Assembly: GCA_965267185.1 (NCBI GenBank)
Contig: OZ253937.1
Location: 186,001-250,000, forward strand
Length of the DNA stretch: 64,000 nucleotides
Reading direction: 5' to 3'
DNA from: G965267185 sp965267185
GTDB taxonomy: Bacteria > Pseudomonadota > Alphaproteobacteria > UBA6615
The notes below the pieces were generated by a model. The model had not been told where the DNA came from. It did not search any database and was given only the letters and a program-made list of their open reading frames with translations. The position numbers were made by a program, and so were the translations under genes. This document shows, one piece after another, positions 1 to 7,803 of the stretch. Position 1 is the stretch's first letter, and every line of letters begins with the position of its first letter.

Positions 1-229
1 CAACGCCGACCATGAAACCGTTCAAGAGGCGGATCTCGGCCTGGAATCTACAGCCGAACTGGATCCTTCGTTGGTTACGCTCAAGGCGTGCCGGGAGGAA
101 GCAGAACGGATTGCCGTTACCCGCGCGATGAGCCAGGCCGGCGGTAATGTGTCGAAGGCGGCGCGAATTCTCGATGTGAGCCGCCCGACCGTCTATCAGT
201 TGCTGCGCCAATACGAGCTAAACGAATAG
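1..229 (+). CDS. prsR: PrsR-like sigma-54 response regulator, C-terminal end (partial)
   Basis: The open frame entering from the left edge is read from base 2 and ends with TAG. It encodes 75 residues ending in a Fis-type helix-turn-helix (AGGNVSKAARILDVSRPTVY). The preceding KACREEAERIAVTRAM helix is typical of the DNA-binding tail of NtrC-family enhancer-binding proteins. The genes that follow are XrtA/PEP-CTERM-associated, so the best match is PrsR, the response regulator that with PrsK activates RpoN-dependent exosortase-linked genes. The receiver and AAA+ domains lie outside the window. The HTH family is clear from sequence; the PrsR identity rests on the neighbours. Confidence 0.8.
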   Translation, partial: NADHETVQEADLGLESTAELDPSLVTLKACREEAERIAVTRAMSQAGGNVSKAARILDVSRPTVYQLLRQYELNE

Positions 230-262
230 TGAGAACGTCGATCGGCCACATCCGCGCCGGCG

Positions 263-277
263 GTAAATTCCTTTACA
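263..277 (+). promoter_or_regulatory. dyad GTAAATTCCTTTACA, putative PrsR operator
   Basis: The 15-mer has GTAAA/TTTAC arms around a 4-base spacer. A 13/15-identical copy (GTAAATTCTCTTACA) lies at 6271-6285, upstream of the histidine-rich secreted protein. Both fit GTAA-N6-TTACA. Fis-type activators bind such dyads roughly 100-200 bases upstream of sigma-54 promoters, and this site lies about 140 bases before the candidate at 407. Assignment to PrsR is inference. Confidence 0.4.
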
Positions 278-328
278 GGCGGCGGTATTTTACCGATCAT
301 GCAATTACGGTTAACGAACCGCGTAAGT

Positions 329-340
329 GTCTGTACAGAC
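329..340. promoter_or_regulatory. perfect 12-bp palindrome GTCTGTACAGAC
   Basis: This is an uninterrupted perfect palindrome between the GTAA dyad and the sigma-54-like element, flanked on both sides by copies of GCGTAAGT (321-328, 353-360). It is a plausible protein-binding site, but the protein is unknown. I noticed no second copy in the window. Confidence 0.4.
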
Positions 341-406
341 GCAGAGATAAAGGCGTAAGTATCTCAACGAATGCCGTTTGTTGTGTGTTGGTTTGGAAAC
401 TTCCGT

Positions 407-422
407 TGGGGTAGTCGTTGCG
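407..422 (+). promoter_or_regulatory. sigma-54-like -24/-12 element
   Basis: TGGGGTAGTCGTTGCG keeps TGG at -24 and TTGC at -12 with correct spacing (GG-N10-GC), compared with the consensus TGGCAC-N5-TTGCW. The CAC triplet is not conserved. Its position between prsR and the export genes fits a PrsR/RpoN-activated promoter. The 5' leader to the first gene would be about 285 bases. Confidence 0.4.
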
Positions 423-709
423 AAGTTTTGGAGTACAGAATTGCCGGGGGGCTTCCGGAATCGGTTAAGTGGTTAGGGCTGGTGTTCTAGTCGAGTGTCC
501 GCTGATGCAACAGAACATGAAATAGTCTGATTTGTTGTGGTCATTCTTCAACAGTAAAACTGGTTTAGCCGACTGATATCATTAACCGATCATTAACAAC
601 CGTTAACCATGATTATTTGTAGTGGGTCCAAGAACGGCTTTTTCTGTGCATTTTTGTTTGGTGTTTGTTTGTTTTATGGGATACAACCGAGCCAAGTTGG
701 AGAGGTATC

Positions 710-1342
710 ATGACGTTTAGTGCAGCGTTTCGCCGGTCGGCTAAGCTTTTCGCGAGCTTCGTGCTCGTGGCCGCCATCACTGGTTGCGCGAGTTTGGAAG
801 AATTGCCGGCCTTGAGCGAAGAAGTCACGGCGGAACGGCCTTTCTATCGGATTGGTCCCGGCGACAATTTGAATATCTTCGTCTGGCAGAATCCGGACCT
901 CACTACAACCATTCCGGTGCGCCCAGACGGGCGTGTTTCCGTGCCGCTCATGGAAGACCTTGAAGTTACAGGCAAAACGCCGACGGAGCTGGCGCGCGAA
1001 ATAGAGGAAAAGTTAAGGGAATTTGTGCAGGATCCCTTAGTGACCGTCATGGTTACGGGTTTTGTGGGGCCATTCTCAGAGCAGGTCCGGGTGGTTGGCG
1101 AAGCGGCTAATCCCCAGGCGTTGCCCTACCGGGCCAATATGACCCTGTTGGATGTGATGATTGCTGTTGGAGGCTTAACGGAATTTGCGGATGGCAATGG
1201 CAGCACCGTGGTTCGGCGCGCCGATGGGCAGGAACAACAGTTCCGCGCCCGCCTTTCCGATCTGATCAGGGATGGCGATATTTCCGCGAATGCGCTGCTT
1301 CTCCCTGGTGATGTCATAATTGTGCCAGAGAGTTTCTTTTAA
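710..1342 (+). CDS. XrtA-associated exopolysaccharide export lipoprotein (Wza/KpsD class)
   Basis: This 210-residue protein should form the periplasmic/outer-membrane export channel of the XrtA-linked exopolysaccharide system. It has a lipoprotein signal ending in ITGC (Cys26). A Poly_export domain begins at YRIGPGDNLNIFVWQNPDL, and a SLBB-like repeat follows (VRVVGEAANPQALPYRANMT). I start at 710, where GGAGAGG (699-705) sits five bases upstream. An in-frame ATG at 665 would put 15 extra residues before the signal sequence and lacks a ribosome-binding site. It is the first gene of the export series and is probably driven from the region at 230-709. Confidence 0.88.
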   Translation: MTFSAAFRRSAKLFASFVLVAAITGCASLEELPALSEEVTAERPFYRIGPGDNLNIFVWQNPDLTTTIPVRPDGRVSVPLMEDLEVTGKTPTELAREIEEKLREFVQDPLVTVMVTGFVGPFSEQVRVVGEAANPQALPYRANMTLLDVMIAVGGLTEFADGNGSTVVRRADGQEQQFRARLSDLIRDGDISANALLLPGDVIIVPESFF

Positions 1343-1554
1343 TTAGCTGCGCCAAAAGTTTTTTCAGTCGACCGGCTCAAAGACCGATGGAACAGCTTCG
1401 TTTCTTGTTGGAGACTTGTTCAAGTGCTTGTTCGAGTAAACCGAAGGGGATCGGCAGTTGAGAAATCAATTGTCAGGTCGTTTGTAGCCGAGGCGTCGTA
1501 TTCGGACGGTCGAGTCGTACTTGAACAGCTATACTGGTGTGACGGAGGTCGGCG

Positions 1555-3189
1555 ATGATCGGTGTTGTCGACCAGATTCAGGAGTTTCTGAACGGCCTCT
1601 GGCAACGGCGTTGGCACGCGGTCGTTATTTCCTGGGTGGTTTGTCTCGCCGGCTGGGTCGGCGTAGCGACCTTGCCCGACGAGTACGAAGTATCGACCCG
1701 CATATATGTGGATACCACAAGCCTTTTGCGCCCGCTGTTGCAAGGCATTGCCGTGGAGCCCGATGTGGCGAGCGAGGTCCGGCTTATTCGCCAGACTCTG
1801 CTGAGCCGGCGAAATATCGAAGAAGTGATTCGACTGACCGACTTGGACCTGGGTGCTAAGTCGCGCGAGGAGCGGGAAAACCTCATCCAGCTTTTGGACC
1901 GGAAAACTCAGTTGCGGTCGGTTGCGCGCGAGGACAACCTCTTTTCCATCCGATTTAGCGACAGCGAACCGGAACGCGCGCGCGATGTCGTTGAAGCTTT
2001 CACAACGGTGTTGGTCGAGACCAATCTTGGGCAGGGCCGTACCGACGCCGATACGGCGCAACGGTTCCTCGACGAACAGATCGAGTTCTATCGGGTCCAG
2101 CTCGAAACATCGGAAAAGGCTCTAGCCGACTTCGAACGGAAGAACGGCCGCTTCCTGCCGGAATCCTCGGCGAGCGTTCTATCGGAATTCCTGGACGCGC
2201 AATCGTCGCTGCGAGACGCCGAGGCCAGGCGAGACGAAATGCAGCGGCAATTGGAGGGTATAGACCCCTATATCGAGGTCTCACCCGGCGGCAGCGGTTT
2301 TGGCGCCGGTCCGCCCACGGACTCTGTACTGCAGATCGCCCAACTCGAAGGGGTGATCGAAAACCTATTAGCCCGCTACACCGAGAATCACCCCGATGTC
2401 GTTGTGGCGAAACGCCGGCTGAAAGCCATGCAGGAGAAGATGGCGAAGGAGCGCGCCAATATTGGCGGGCCGGGTCCCGACGGCGAAGCACCGTCCACCC
2501 TGCGGGAATCCAATCCGGTCTATGAGCAACTCAAGATCGAACTGGTGAAGGCGGAGTCTGAAATCGGTGCGCTCAAGCAAAAGTTCGCGCGGCTCGAGGC
2601 GAAGTGGCTTGAGGTCAAAGAAAAGTTGGACCAGGCCCCGCTGCTTGAGGTCGAAAAAAAGAAGCTGCTGCGCGATTACGGCGTTATCAGCGATAAGTAT
2701 CAGCAGCTCCTGTCACGCAGCCAGTCGGGCCGAATTGCAATCGACCGTACGGTTAAGGCGGACAACGTTAAGTTTCGTATCATCGATCCGCCTATCGTGC
2801 CGACCGAACCCGTTGGCCCTAACCGGGAACTTTTCCTGACGGTCGTTCTGGTATTCGGGCTTGGAGTCGGTGTCGCCGTTCCATCGCTTTTGGTCATCTC
2901 GAAGGAGACCCTGCAAGGCGTTCGCGCGCTGCGGGCCAGCTTCTCAATTCCCGTATTCGGTTCGGTTCAGGATATGACCGTTTCCGGGCGGCGGGGGAAA
3001 AAGTTCTTGGAAGCGCTCGGCGTGCTTATCGTAATGGGCGCGCTGTTTGCGATATTCGCGCTGCTTATTTTGTTTGAGGCCCGGTTCGGTCTTCAAACGA
3101 TTGCTCCGGTTGGCGGCCCTATCGAGGCCATCGGAAACTTCAAACAGATTCTTGTGGACGTTTTCGCCGTTCTTAAAAGCAAATTCTAG
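1555..3189 (+). CDS. XrtA-system polysaccharide chain-length determinant (Wzz/GNVR family)
   Basis: This 544-residue inner-membrane co-polymerase has a Wzz topology. A first membrane helix lies near residues 22-40 and is followed by a long periplasmic coiled-coil segment (about 170-400, rich in Glu/Lys/Arg heptads). A second helix lies near 424-446, and an additional C-terminal helix near 486-508 is unlike minimal Wzz proteins. Known relatives set polymer length and partner with a cytoplasmic BY-kinase, which here is the next gene 13 bases downstream. The ribosome-binding site GGAGG lies at 1544-1548. The 212-base gap before it shows no clear promoter or terminator. Confidence 0.9.
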   Translation: MIGVVDQIQEFLNGLWQRRWHAVVISWVVCLAGWVGVATLPDEYEVSTRIYVDTTSLLRPLLQGIAVEPDVASEVRLIRQTLLSRRNIEEVIRLTDLDLGAKSREERENLIQLLDRKTQLRSVAREDNLFSIRFSDSEPERARDVVEAFTTVLVETNLGQGRTDADTAQRFLDEQIEFYRVQLETSEKALADFERKNGRFLPESSASVLSEFLDAQSSLRDAEARRDEMQRQLEGIDPYIEVSPGGSGFGAGPPTDSVLQIAQLEGVIENLLARYTENHPDVVVAKRRLKAMQEKMAKERANIGGPGPDGEAPSTLRESNPVYEQLKIELVKAESEIGALKQKFARLEAKWLEVKEKLDQAPLLEVEKKKLLRDYGVISDKYQQLLSRSQSGRIAIDRTVKADNVKFRIIDPPIVPTEPVGPNRELFLTVVLVFGLGVGVAVPSLLVISKETLQGVRALRASFSIPVFGSVQDMTVSGRRGKKFLEALGVLIVMGALFAIFALLILFEARFGLQTIAPVGGPIEAIGNFKQILVDVFAVLKSKF

Positions 3190-3202
3190 AAAGTTCTGAA
3201 CG

Positions 3203-4237
3203 ATGTCGGGATCTGGCAACCGGGATACGAATACAGAGCGCGCGAGCGTCATCGAACGCGCCGCCGAAGTCCTCAAGGAAGGCGGCGGACAAGCCGCGCA
3301 TATTGAGGCGCCGCCCAAGCAGGTTGGCAAAGACGCCTCGGCGGTGATCACAAAGGAACCGGAGGTCAAACGCGCCCGGCCGGTTGTGAGTTCGGCGACC
3401 GTTGAGAAGGTTGCCGAACCGAGCGATATCGAGACGGCACCGGAAAAAAGCGAAGCCGTAAAAGAGCCGGAGGCGCCACGCAAGTCGGGCGGCGTTGTCA
3501 CTATCGACGATAAGCGGGCGCGCCGGGAAGGCATATTGATTCCGGGCACAGATCAGTCGCGCACGGTTGCCGAATTTCGTGAGATCAAACGGTCGGTTCT
3601 GTTCAGCATGGCGTCCAGCATGGAGTCGACGACCAAGAATCCGAATCTGGTCATGGTCACCAGCGCGCGGCCCGATGAAGGTAAGACATTCATATCGATC
3701 AACTTGGCGATCAGTCTTTCGAGTGAAAAAGATTATGACGTTCTCTTGGTCGATATGGACCAGACCAAGCGGGGCGTTTGCAACGCTTTGGGAATCGGAC
3801 CTACGAAAGGTCTGATCGACGTCATCGAAAACGAATCGATGACCTTGGACGATGTGATCCTCGAAACGAACATCGAGGGTCTATCGGTTCTTCCGTCGGG
3901 GGCGTTCCATCCCTTAGGGGCGGAACTGCTCAACAGCGTGAGAATGAAACTTCTGCTCGACGACTTGTCGCGCAGGAGTCGAGAGATGATTGTCATCTTC
4001 GATTGTCCGCCGGTGCTGGCGACAACCGAAGCATCGATCCTTGCGCAGCATGTCGGTCATGTGTTGTTTGTTGTCGAAGCGGGTAAAACATCCAAAGGCA
4101 ACATAAACGATGCACTCGAACTAATCGGACATAGTCAGAATCTCGGGTTCATCTTAAACAAGACACGATCCGTTGTTGGTGATACAAGCTTTGGTGCATA
4201 CAGTGATTATGGCTACGGCTATGGCAAACCATCGTAG
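3203..4237 (+). CDS. XrtA-associated tyrosine autokinase (BY-kinase, CpsD/Wzc-C class)
   Basis: This cytoplasmic ATPase of 344 residues controls polymerisation by autophosphorylation. It has a Walker A SARPDEGKTF near 153-162, a Walker A' LLVDMD near 181-187 and a Walker B VIFDCPP near 263-270. The C-terminal tail holds a tyrosine cluster (AYSDYGYGYG), the usual autophosphorylation site. The first roughly 110 residues are charged and low-complexity (Glu, Lys, Ala, Pro), a linker often seen in the XrtA-linked subfamily. It lacks membrane helices, so the chain-length protein immediately upstream should be its membrane adaptor. Confidence 0.9.
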   Translation: MSGSGNRDTNTERASVIERAAEVLKEGGGQAAHIEAPPKQVGKDASAVITKEPEVKRARPVVSSATVEKVAEPSDIETAPEKSEAVKEPEAPRKSGGVVTIDDKRARREGILIPGTDQSRTVAEFREIKRSVLFSMASSMESTTKNPNLVMVTSARPDEGKTFISINLAISLSSEKDYDVLLVDMDQTKRGVCNALGIGPTKGLIDVIENESMTLDDVILETNIEGLSVLPSGAFHPLGAELLNSVRMKLLLDDLSRRSREMIVIFDCPPVLATTEASILAQHVGHVLFVVEAGKTSKGNINDALELIGHSQNLGFILNKTRSVVGDTSFGAYSDYGYGYGKPS

Positions 4238-4257
4238 AATCGGTTCAGCACCCTCGA

Positions 4258-5760
4258 ATGGAATCTGGTAAGCGATATTCCTGTCGTTCTCTTCAATCGC
4301 TCGGTCTGTGGACGCTTAGTAGTTTTCTTTTAGCGACCACGGCGGTGTTCGACGCCCGCGCCGGCGACCTCGAAATCACCTTCACCGCCGGGGTGACGGA
4401 GACCTTTACAGACAACGTCGATCTCGATCCGGACGGGCAGAAAGAGTCTGCGATATTGAGCGACTTCGTTGGCAGCTTTAGCCTGCGAAATACCTCGGCC
4501 CGTGTTAACGGCGGCTATGACGGTACCGCGACACTGCGGCACCAAACCGGCGGCGATGATGAGGGGGTCTCGTTGCTGCCCCGGTTAAGCGGCTTTGGCA
4601 ATATCGAAGCCTTCGAAGACCACGTTTTCATCGATACGTCGAGTTCCATTAGCCAGCAGGTTCTGGATACGTCGCAGTCCGATACCGAATCGAATCGCGA
4701 AACCACCCAGACCCATCGCGTCAGCCCGTACCTGGTGAACCGGTTTGGCGACTTTGCGTCGAGCGAACTGCGCTATACCTATGACGCGACTATCATCGAC
4801 GGCGACGATAGTGCGGCGAGCAACACCGTATCGGACACGACGACCCAAACGGTGAGTTTGGGATTGGACAGCGGTGCTGATTTCAATATGTTTCGCTGGA
4901 GCTTTAACGCCAATGCTTCGGAAAGCGACCGGTCGAACAGCACCGATATTAACCGGTGGTCGGCTTCGTTTAGTCCCGAATATGCGGTTGATCGGAGCTT
5001 TTCGCTGATCGGTAGCATCGGCTACGAATCTTTCGAGCAGGAACGCAACGCCCGTAGTACGGCGGACGATGATTTCGATGGCGTAACCTGGGACGCCGGC
5101 TTCCGCTGGCGGCCGGGCCGGCGCACCGATTTTTCAATCACCTACGGGCGGCGCGATGACGATGACAGTCTTGAGGCGGATTTTTCGTTTCAAGTCTCGT
5201 CGCGTACGCGCATTACATCTTCCTACCGTGAAACCCTAGAGACCGGTAGCGAGCGGCTCTCGGCCAATCTGGCGGGGATTGGGCTCGACCCCGATACCGG
5301 TCAGCTTATCGACCCCAACACGGGGTTGCCGTTCGATGGATCGACGGGGCCGACCAGCTTGGTGGATACGACGACCCGCAACAAGACGTTTCGCGCGGCC
5401 GTGGTTGCCGACCGGGGCCGGAACACCTTCAATTTCAGCACGGTTTATCGCGAGCAAAAAGAAGAGACGAGCGGTGTCACGTCTTCGGAAGACGAAACCG
5501 GGTTTACGGTCTCCGGTTCCTGGAGCCGCCGGCTCGACCGGCAAACGACATTATTGCTCGATGGCTCGATCGACAGCACGGATTTCGATGCGCAAGATCG
5601 GGTGGATACGGAGTACTCGGTCGGTACCCGGCTAAACTATTCCGTGTTTGAAAACATCAATGCTTTCGTGGATTACAATTTCCGGCTGCAAGAGTCGGAC
5701 CTGGACAGCCAGGAACACACCGAAAATCGCATCTCCGTGGGCGCCAGAGGCACTTTTTAG
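4258..5760 (+). CDS. PEP-CTERM-system-associated outer-membrane beta-barrel (TIGR03016-like)
   Basis: This 500-residue secreted protein has an N-terminal signal peptide cleaved after DARA. The rest is a long series of alternating polar/hydrophobic strands and ends in aromatic-rich segments finishing with GARGTF, the terminal Phe typical of Omp-type barrels. It resembles the TIGR03016 family that accompanies XrtA export genes. It starts 20 bases after the kinase and is probably the last gene of this transcription unit. The proposed role, polymer secretion or anchoring in the outer membrane, is family knowledge only. No exosortase or glycosyltransferase gene follows, so the rest of the locus must lie upstream. 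Confidence 0.85.
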   Translation: MESGKRYSCRSLQSLGLWTLSSFLLATTAVFDARAGDLEITFTAGVTETFTDNVDLDPDGQKESAILSDFVGSFSLRNTSARVNGGYDGTATLRHQTGGDDEGVSLLPRLSGFGNIEAFEDHVFIDTSSSISQQVLDTSQSDTESNRETTQTHRVSPYLVNRFGDFASSELRYTYDATIIDGDDSAASNTVSDTTTQTVSLGLDSGADFNMFRWSFNANASESDRSNSTDINRWSASFSPEYAVDRSFSLIGSIGYESFEQERNARSTADDDFDGVTWDAGFRWRPGRRTDFSITYGRRDDDDSLEADFSFQVSSRTRITSSYRETLETGSERLSANLAGIGLDPDTGQLIDPNTGLPFDGSTGPTSLVDTTTRNKTFRAAVVADRGRNTFNFSTVYREQKEETSGVTSSEDETGFTVSGSWSRRLDRQTTLLLDGSIDSTDFDAQDRVDTEYSVGTRLNYSVFENINAFVDYNFRLQESDLDSQEHTENRISVGARGTF

Positions 5761-5813
5761 GCGCCGCGGCGCGATGCGCCGTCACCGCGATCCGGCCTAA
5801 ATCAAAAGCGCAC

Positions 5814-6215
5814 TCAGTTTGTATCGGCGAGCTTGCTGAGCAGGTTGTGGGTATGGTCGATCTCGCCAACCGCCGTGTCGAAGAAATCATCGAGGCGCGC
5901 GCGCATATCCGCCGATAGGCTGACGAGCCGGGATCGTGCGTCTTCCGGATTTTCGGTTTCGACGACGAAACCGCGCTCGATTGCCCGTTCGAGGTACTTC
6001 CCGGCGGTATGGGCACTTTTGACGGCCGTAAGAAAGCCCAGCGCGTCGGTTTTTCGCACCGGCTTATCGCTGCGCCAGAGGCGGTTGAGCAGGTCCCAAT
6101 AGTTGGCCGAGTAGAACTCCGTGTCGTCGCCGAAGACGCGCAGCCAGGCGACGCCCACGCGATCGATCATATGCAAGTATTCGCGCCGCTGCGCGTCGGT
6201 GTAGTCGGTCGCCAT
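5814..6215 (-). CDS. MarR-like winged-helix regulator
   Basis: This 133-residue protein has an all-helical N terminus followed by a winged-helix region with a MarR-style recognition segment and wing (RAIERGFVVETENPEDARSR) and a terminal dimerisation helix. MarR proteins bind DNA as dimers and usually repress neighbouring genes in response to small ligands or oxidants. It converges with the barrel gene and diverges from the histidine-rich protein gene, sharing a 232-base intergenic region that contains the GTAA-N6-TTACA motif. It could control that gene or itself. The wing is degenerate compared with canonical MarR, so the family assignment is moderate. Confidence 0.65.
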   Translation of the reverse strand: MATDYTDAQRREYLHMIDRVGVAWLRVFGDDTEFYSANYWDLLNRLWRSDKPVRKTDALGFLTAVKSAHTAGKYLERAIERGFVVETENPEDARSRLVSLSADMRARLDDFFDTAVGEIDHTHNLLSKLADTN

Positions 6216-6270
6216 GACCCGATGTCATTCCCCCGTATTCTGCCGACTTAATAAGTGCATCGGCGAATTC

Positions 6271-6285
6271 GTAAATTCTCTTACA
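6271..6285 (+). promoter_or_regulatory. second GTAAATTC-YY-TTACA dyad, putative PrsR operator
   Basis: GTAAATTCTCTTACA matches the site at 263-277 at 13 of 15 positions. About 30 bases downstream, TCGCTC-TAAAT-TTGCC (6314-6329) resembles a sigma-54 -24/-12 element but breaks the invariant GG. The gap between the MarR-like gene and the histidine-rich protein gene is otherwise AT-rich (6345-6396), which would also suit a sigma-70 promoter. Confidence 0.4.
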
Positions 6286-6447
6286 CCGTTTCCGATCGGT
6301 TGCGGAACCCGGGTCGCTCTAAATTTGCCATATTTTCTACCATCAACTGTTAACGTATAATTGATTGTAAAAATACATGTAAATATATAAGATATCTATG
6401 AGAGCGGCGCTTGCGTTAGCGAGCGCGCCATTGGAGGAGGCATAAGA

Positions 6448-6972
6448 ATGATCAAGAGGCACTGTGTGAAACGAGTCACCCGTACACTGCTCGCTGCCGG
6501 CCTTGGTTTGGGTTTGGTCGTTGCAAGCGCGCCGGCCGTGGCCGACGATCATCGCGGCTATCGGACCAAAAAGGCCCCTTACAGTGTGATTTTCAGTGGC
6601 AGCGGCGTGTCGATCTTGCTTCATGACAAGGGCGGCCACCATGTTAAACGGCACCGTCACGGCCACCGCCACGGAGCCCGCCATGGGCACGCTCACAAGC
6701 ATACTCATGCGCCGCGGCGCCTGCGTCACTCCCGCCATTTCCATGGGCCGCGTCACTTCCACGGGCACCGGCACTCCGGGTATCCCGGACACACCCATGC
6801 CAGCCGCCACGGAAAAGCCTATTACCCCGACCATGGCGGCCATCGCCACGGTGCGGGGCATCGCCGGTATGCCTATGGACCTTCCAAACACCGCAGCGGA
6901 CATCATGGACACCATGGGCATCGTCACCGTCACGCGCCGCACCGTTCGTTCTACTATAGCTTTCGGTATTAG
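6448..6972 (+). CDS. histidine-rich secreted protein
   Basis: This 174-residue protein has a clear signal peptide (cleavage near AVADD) and a short region (YSVIFSGSGVSILLHD). The last roughly 110 residues are made mainly of His, Arg, Gly and Tyr; I count close to 37 histidines in all. Clusters such as RHRHGHRHGARHGHAHKHTH should bind transition metals in the periplasm or extracellularly. The protein ends in SFYYSFRY. A strong GGAGGAGG (6433-6440) precedes the ATG. A leaky hairpin (about 6405-6432) sits directly before that site. Long open frames on the other strand here are composition artefacts. Function is unknown; metal buffering or matrix cross-linking are possibilities. Confidence 0.8.
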   Translation: MIKRHCVKRVTRTLLAAGLGLGLVVASAPAVADDHRGYRTKKAPYSVIFSGSGVSILLHDKGGHHVKRHRHGHRHGARHGHAHKHTHAPRRLRHSRHFHGPRHFHGHRHSGYPGHTHASRHGKAYYPDHGGHRHGAGHRRYAYGPSKHRSGHHGHHGHRHRHAPHRSFYYSFRY

Positions 6973-7073
6973 GTTCGATTAGGTCGTTCAGGCGTTCCGC
7001 CCGTTTAGCGGTTGCCGCGCTGCCGGCCTTTGCGAAAACCCGATTGTACATCGCCCCCGGGAGGACCATCTAT

Positions 7074-7535
7074 ATGGCTGGCGGGTATACCAATGGTCAG
7101 GATATCGCGATGGCAAGACAGCGTACTTTGAAGGCGTTTCTGTGGGTAGCGGTCGCCGGCGCTCTGGTGTCGAGTAGTGGGTTCGTTGGTCCGTCTGCAG
7201 TCGCCGATGACACACTCCGTTCTGGGCGCAATCAATCCGATTTTGGCGCGGCGACGAGCAGCCCGGGCGAGTCCACATTCGTACCCCAACAACGCCTTGG
7301 CGATGTTCAACAAGTGCGTCCGCGTACCAAGCTCGGACAAATTGAAGGCGATGTGGATCGTGCCCGGCGGCTCGATCCGCCGGAAATCGATCGACGCGGG
7401 TTAGGATTCGACCGAAACAACGCAGCCGAATCCCGAGAGTGGCTTACACCGCGCGGTTTGGACCATCGCGGCGCTCCTGCCAACCGCCGGTCGCCCTTTT
7501 TCCCCGACCAGCATCTTCGCGAAATAGGACGTTAG
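7074..7535 (+). CDS. small secreted protein of unknown function
   Basis: This 153-residue protein is read from the ATG that follows GGGAGG (7059-7064) at good spacing. An alternative start at 7110 would give a tidier signal peptide (MARQRTLKAFLWVAVAGALV). The signal is followed by a hydrophilic, Arg/Asp/Pro-rich mature part with no recognised domain. Its TAG stop falls inside the TA target duplication and first base of the MITE that follows, so the native C terminus may have been altered when the element inserted. I do not recognise a family. Confidence 0.6.
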   Translation: MAGGYTNGQDIAMARQRTLKAFLWVAVAGALVSSSGFVGPSAVADDTLRSGRNQSDFGAATSSPGESTFVPQQRLGDVQQVRPRTKLGQIEGDVDRARRLDPPEIDRRGLGFDRNNAAESREWLTPRGLDHRGAPANRRSPFFPDQHLREIGR

Positions 7536-7803
7536 AGCGGTTCCTGGTCAGATTGAACCATTCTGGCGGTGCGGATTTGGGTCAAGGCCAAGGGTTTCGG
7601 CGAGACGCATAGCTAAAGCTACGCGCGAGGCGAAACCCGCCGGAATTGGCGCGAAGCCGCCCGCCCCTTTGGGTTGACGATCGGCGGGCAGCCACTTTGT
7701 CAGACGGCTTGCCCGATGGCACCGCATCGCGCTGCGCCGTCTTCCGCGTGGACTGCCGCCCCGATCGCCAACAGAATTGATTCTATCTGACCAGGAACCG
7801 CTC
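7535..7803. mobile_element. MITE-like element with TA target duplication (IS630/Tc1-mariner type)
   Basis: A 269-base element begins GAGCGGTTCCTGGTCAGAT and ends with the exact reverse complement ATCTGACCAGGAACCGCTC. The inverted repeats remain partly matched for about 14 more bases. It is flanked by TA on both sides (7533-7534, 7804-7805), the target duplication of IS630/mariner elements. It has no transposase frame. Inside are stem-loops: 7592-7638 (GGGTTTCG arm pairing with CGAAACCC) and GCCCGCC/GGCGGGC farther in. The stop codons of both flanking convergent genes are TAGs formed at its ends. Confidence 0.85.

Larger units (their letters stand above)
230..709 (+). promoter_or_regulatory. 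long leader/promoter region before the XrtA export genes
   Basis: This 480-base gap follows prsR and holds no convincing gene. A 61-codon frame at 229-414 has no ribosome-binding site and no recognisable product. The stretch is AT-richer than its surroundings. It holds several dyads (263-277, 283-295, 329-340), an 8-base direct repeat GCGTAAGT at 321-328 and 353-360, and a sigma-54-like -24/-12 element at 407-421. The arrangement, activator sites upstream of a sigma-54 promoter, is what a PrsR-controlled promoter would be expected to look like. No binding data exist here. Confidence 0.55.

Noticed and set aside
6304..6317. GG-N10-GC spacing resembling a sigma-54 promoter
   Set aside because: Only the two dinucleotides match; flanking TGGCAC and TTGCW bases do not, so it is within chance.
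6343..6942. Minus-strand and alternate-frame proteins rich in Met/Val/Gly across the histidine-rich gene
   Set aside because: They are by-products of the repetitive CAC/CAT/GGC codons; the plus-strand frame has the signal peptide and a strong ribosome-binding site.
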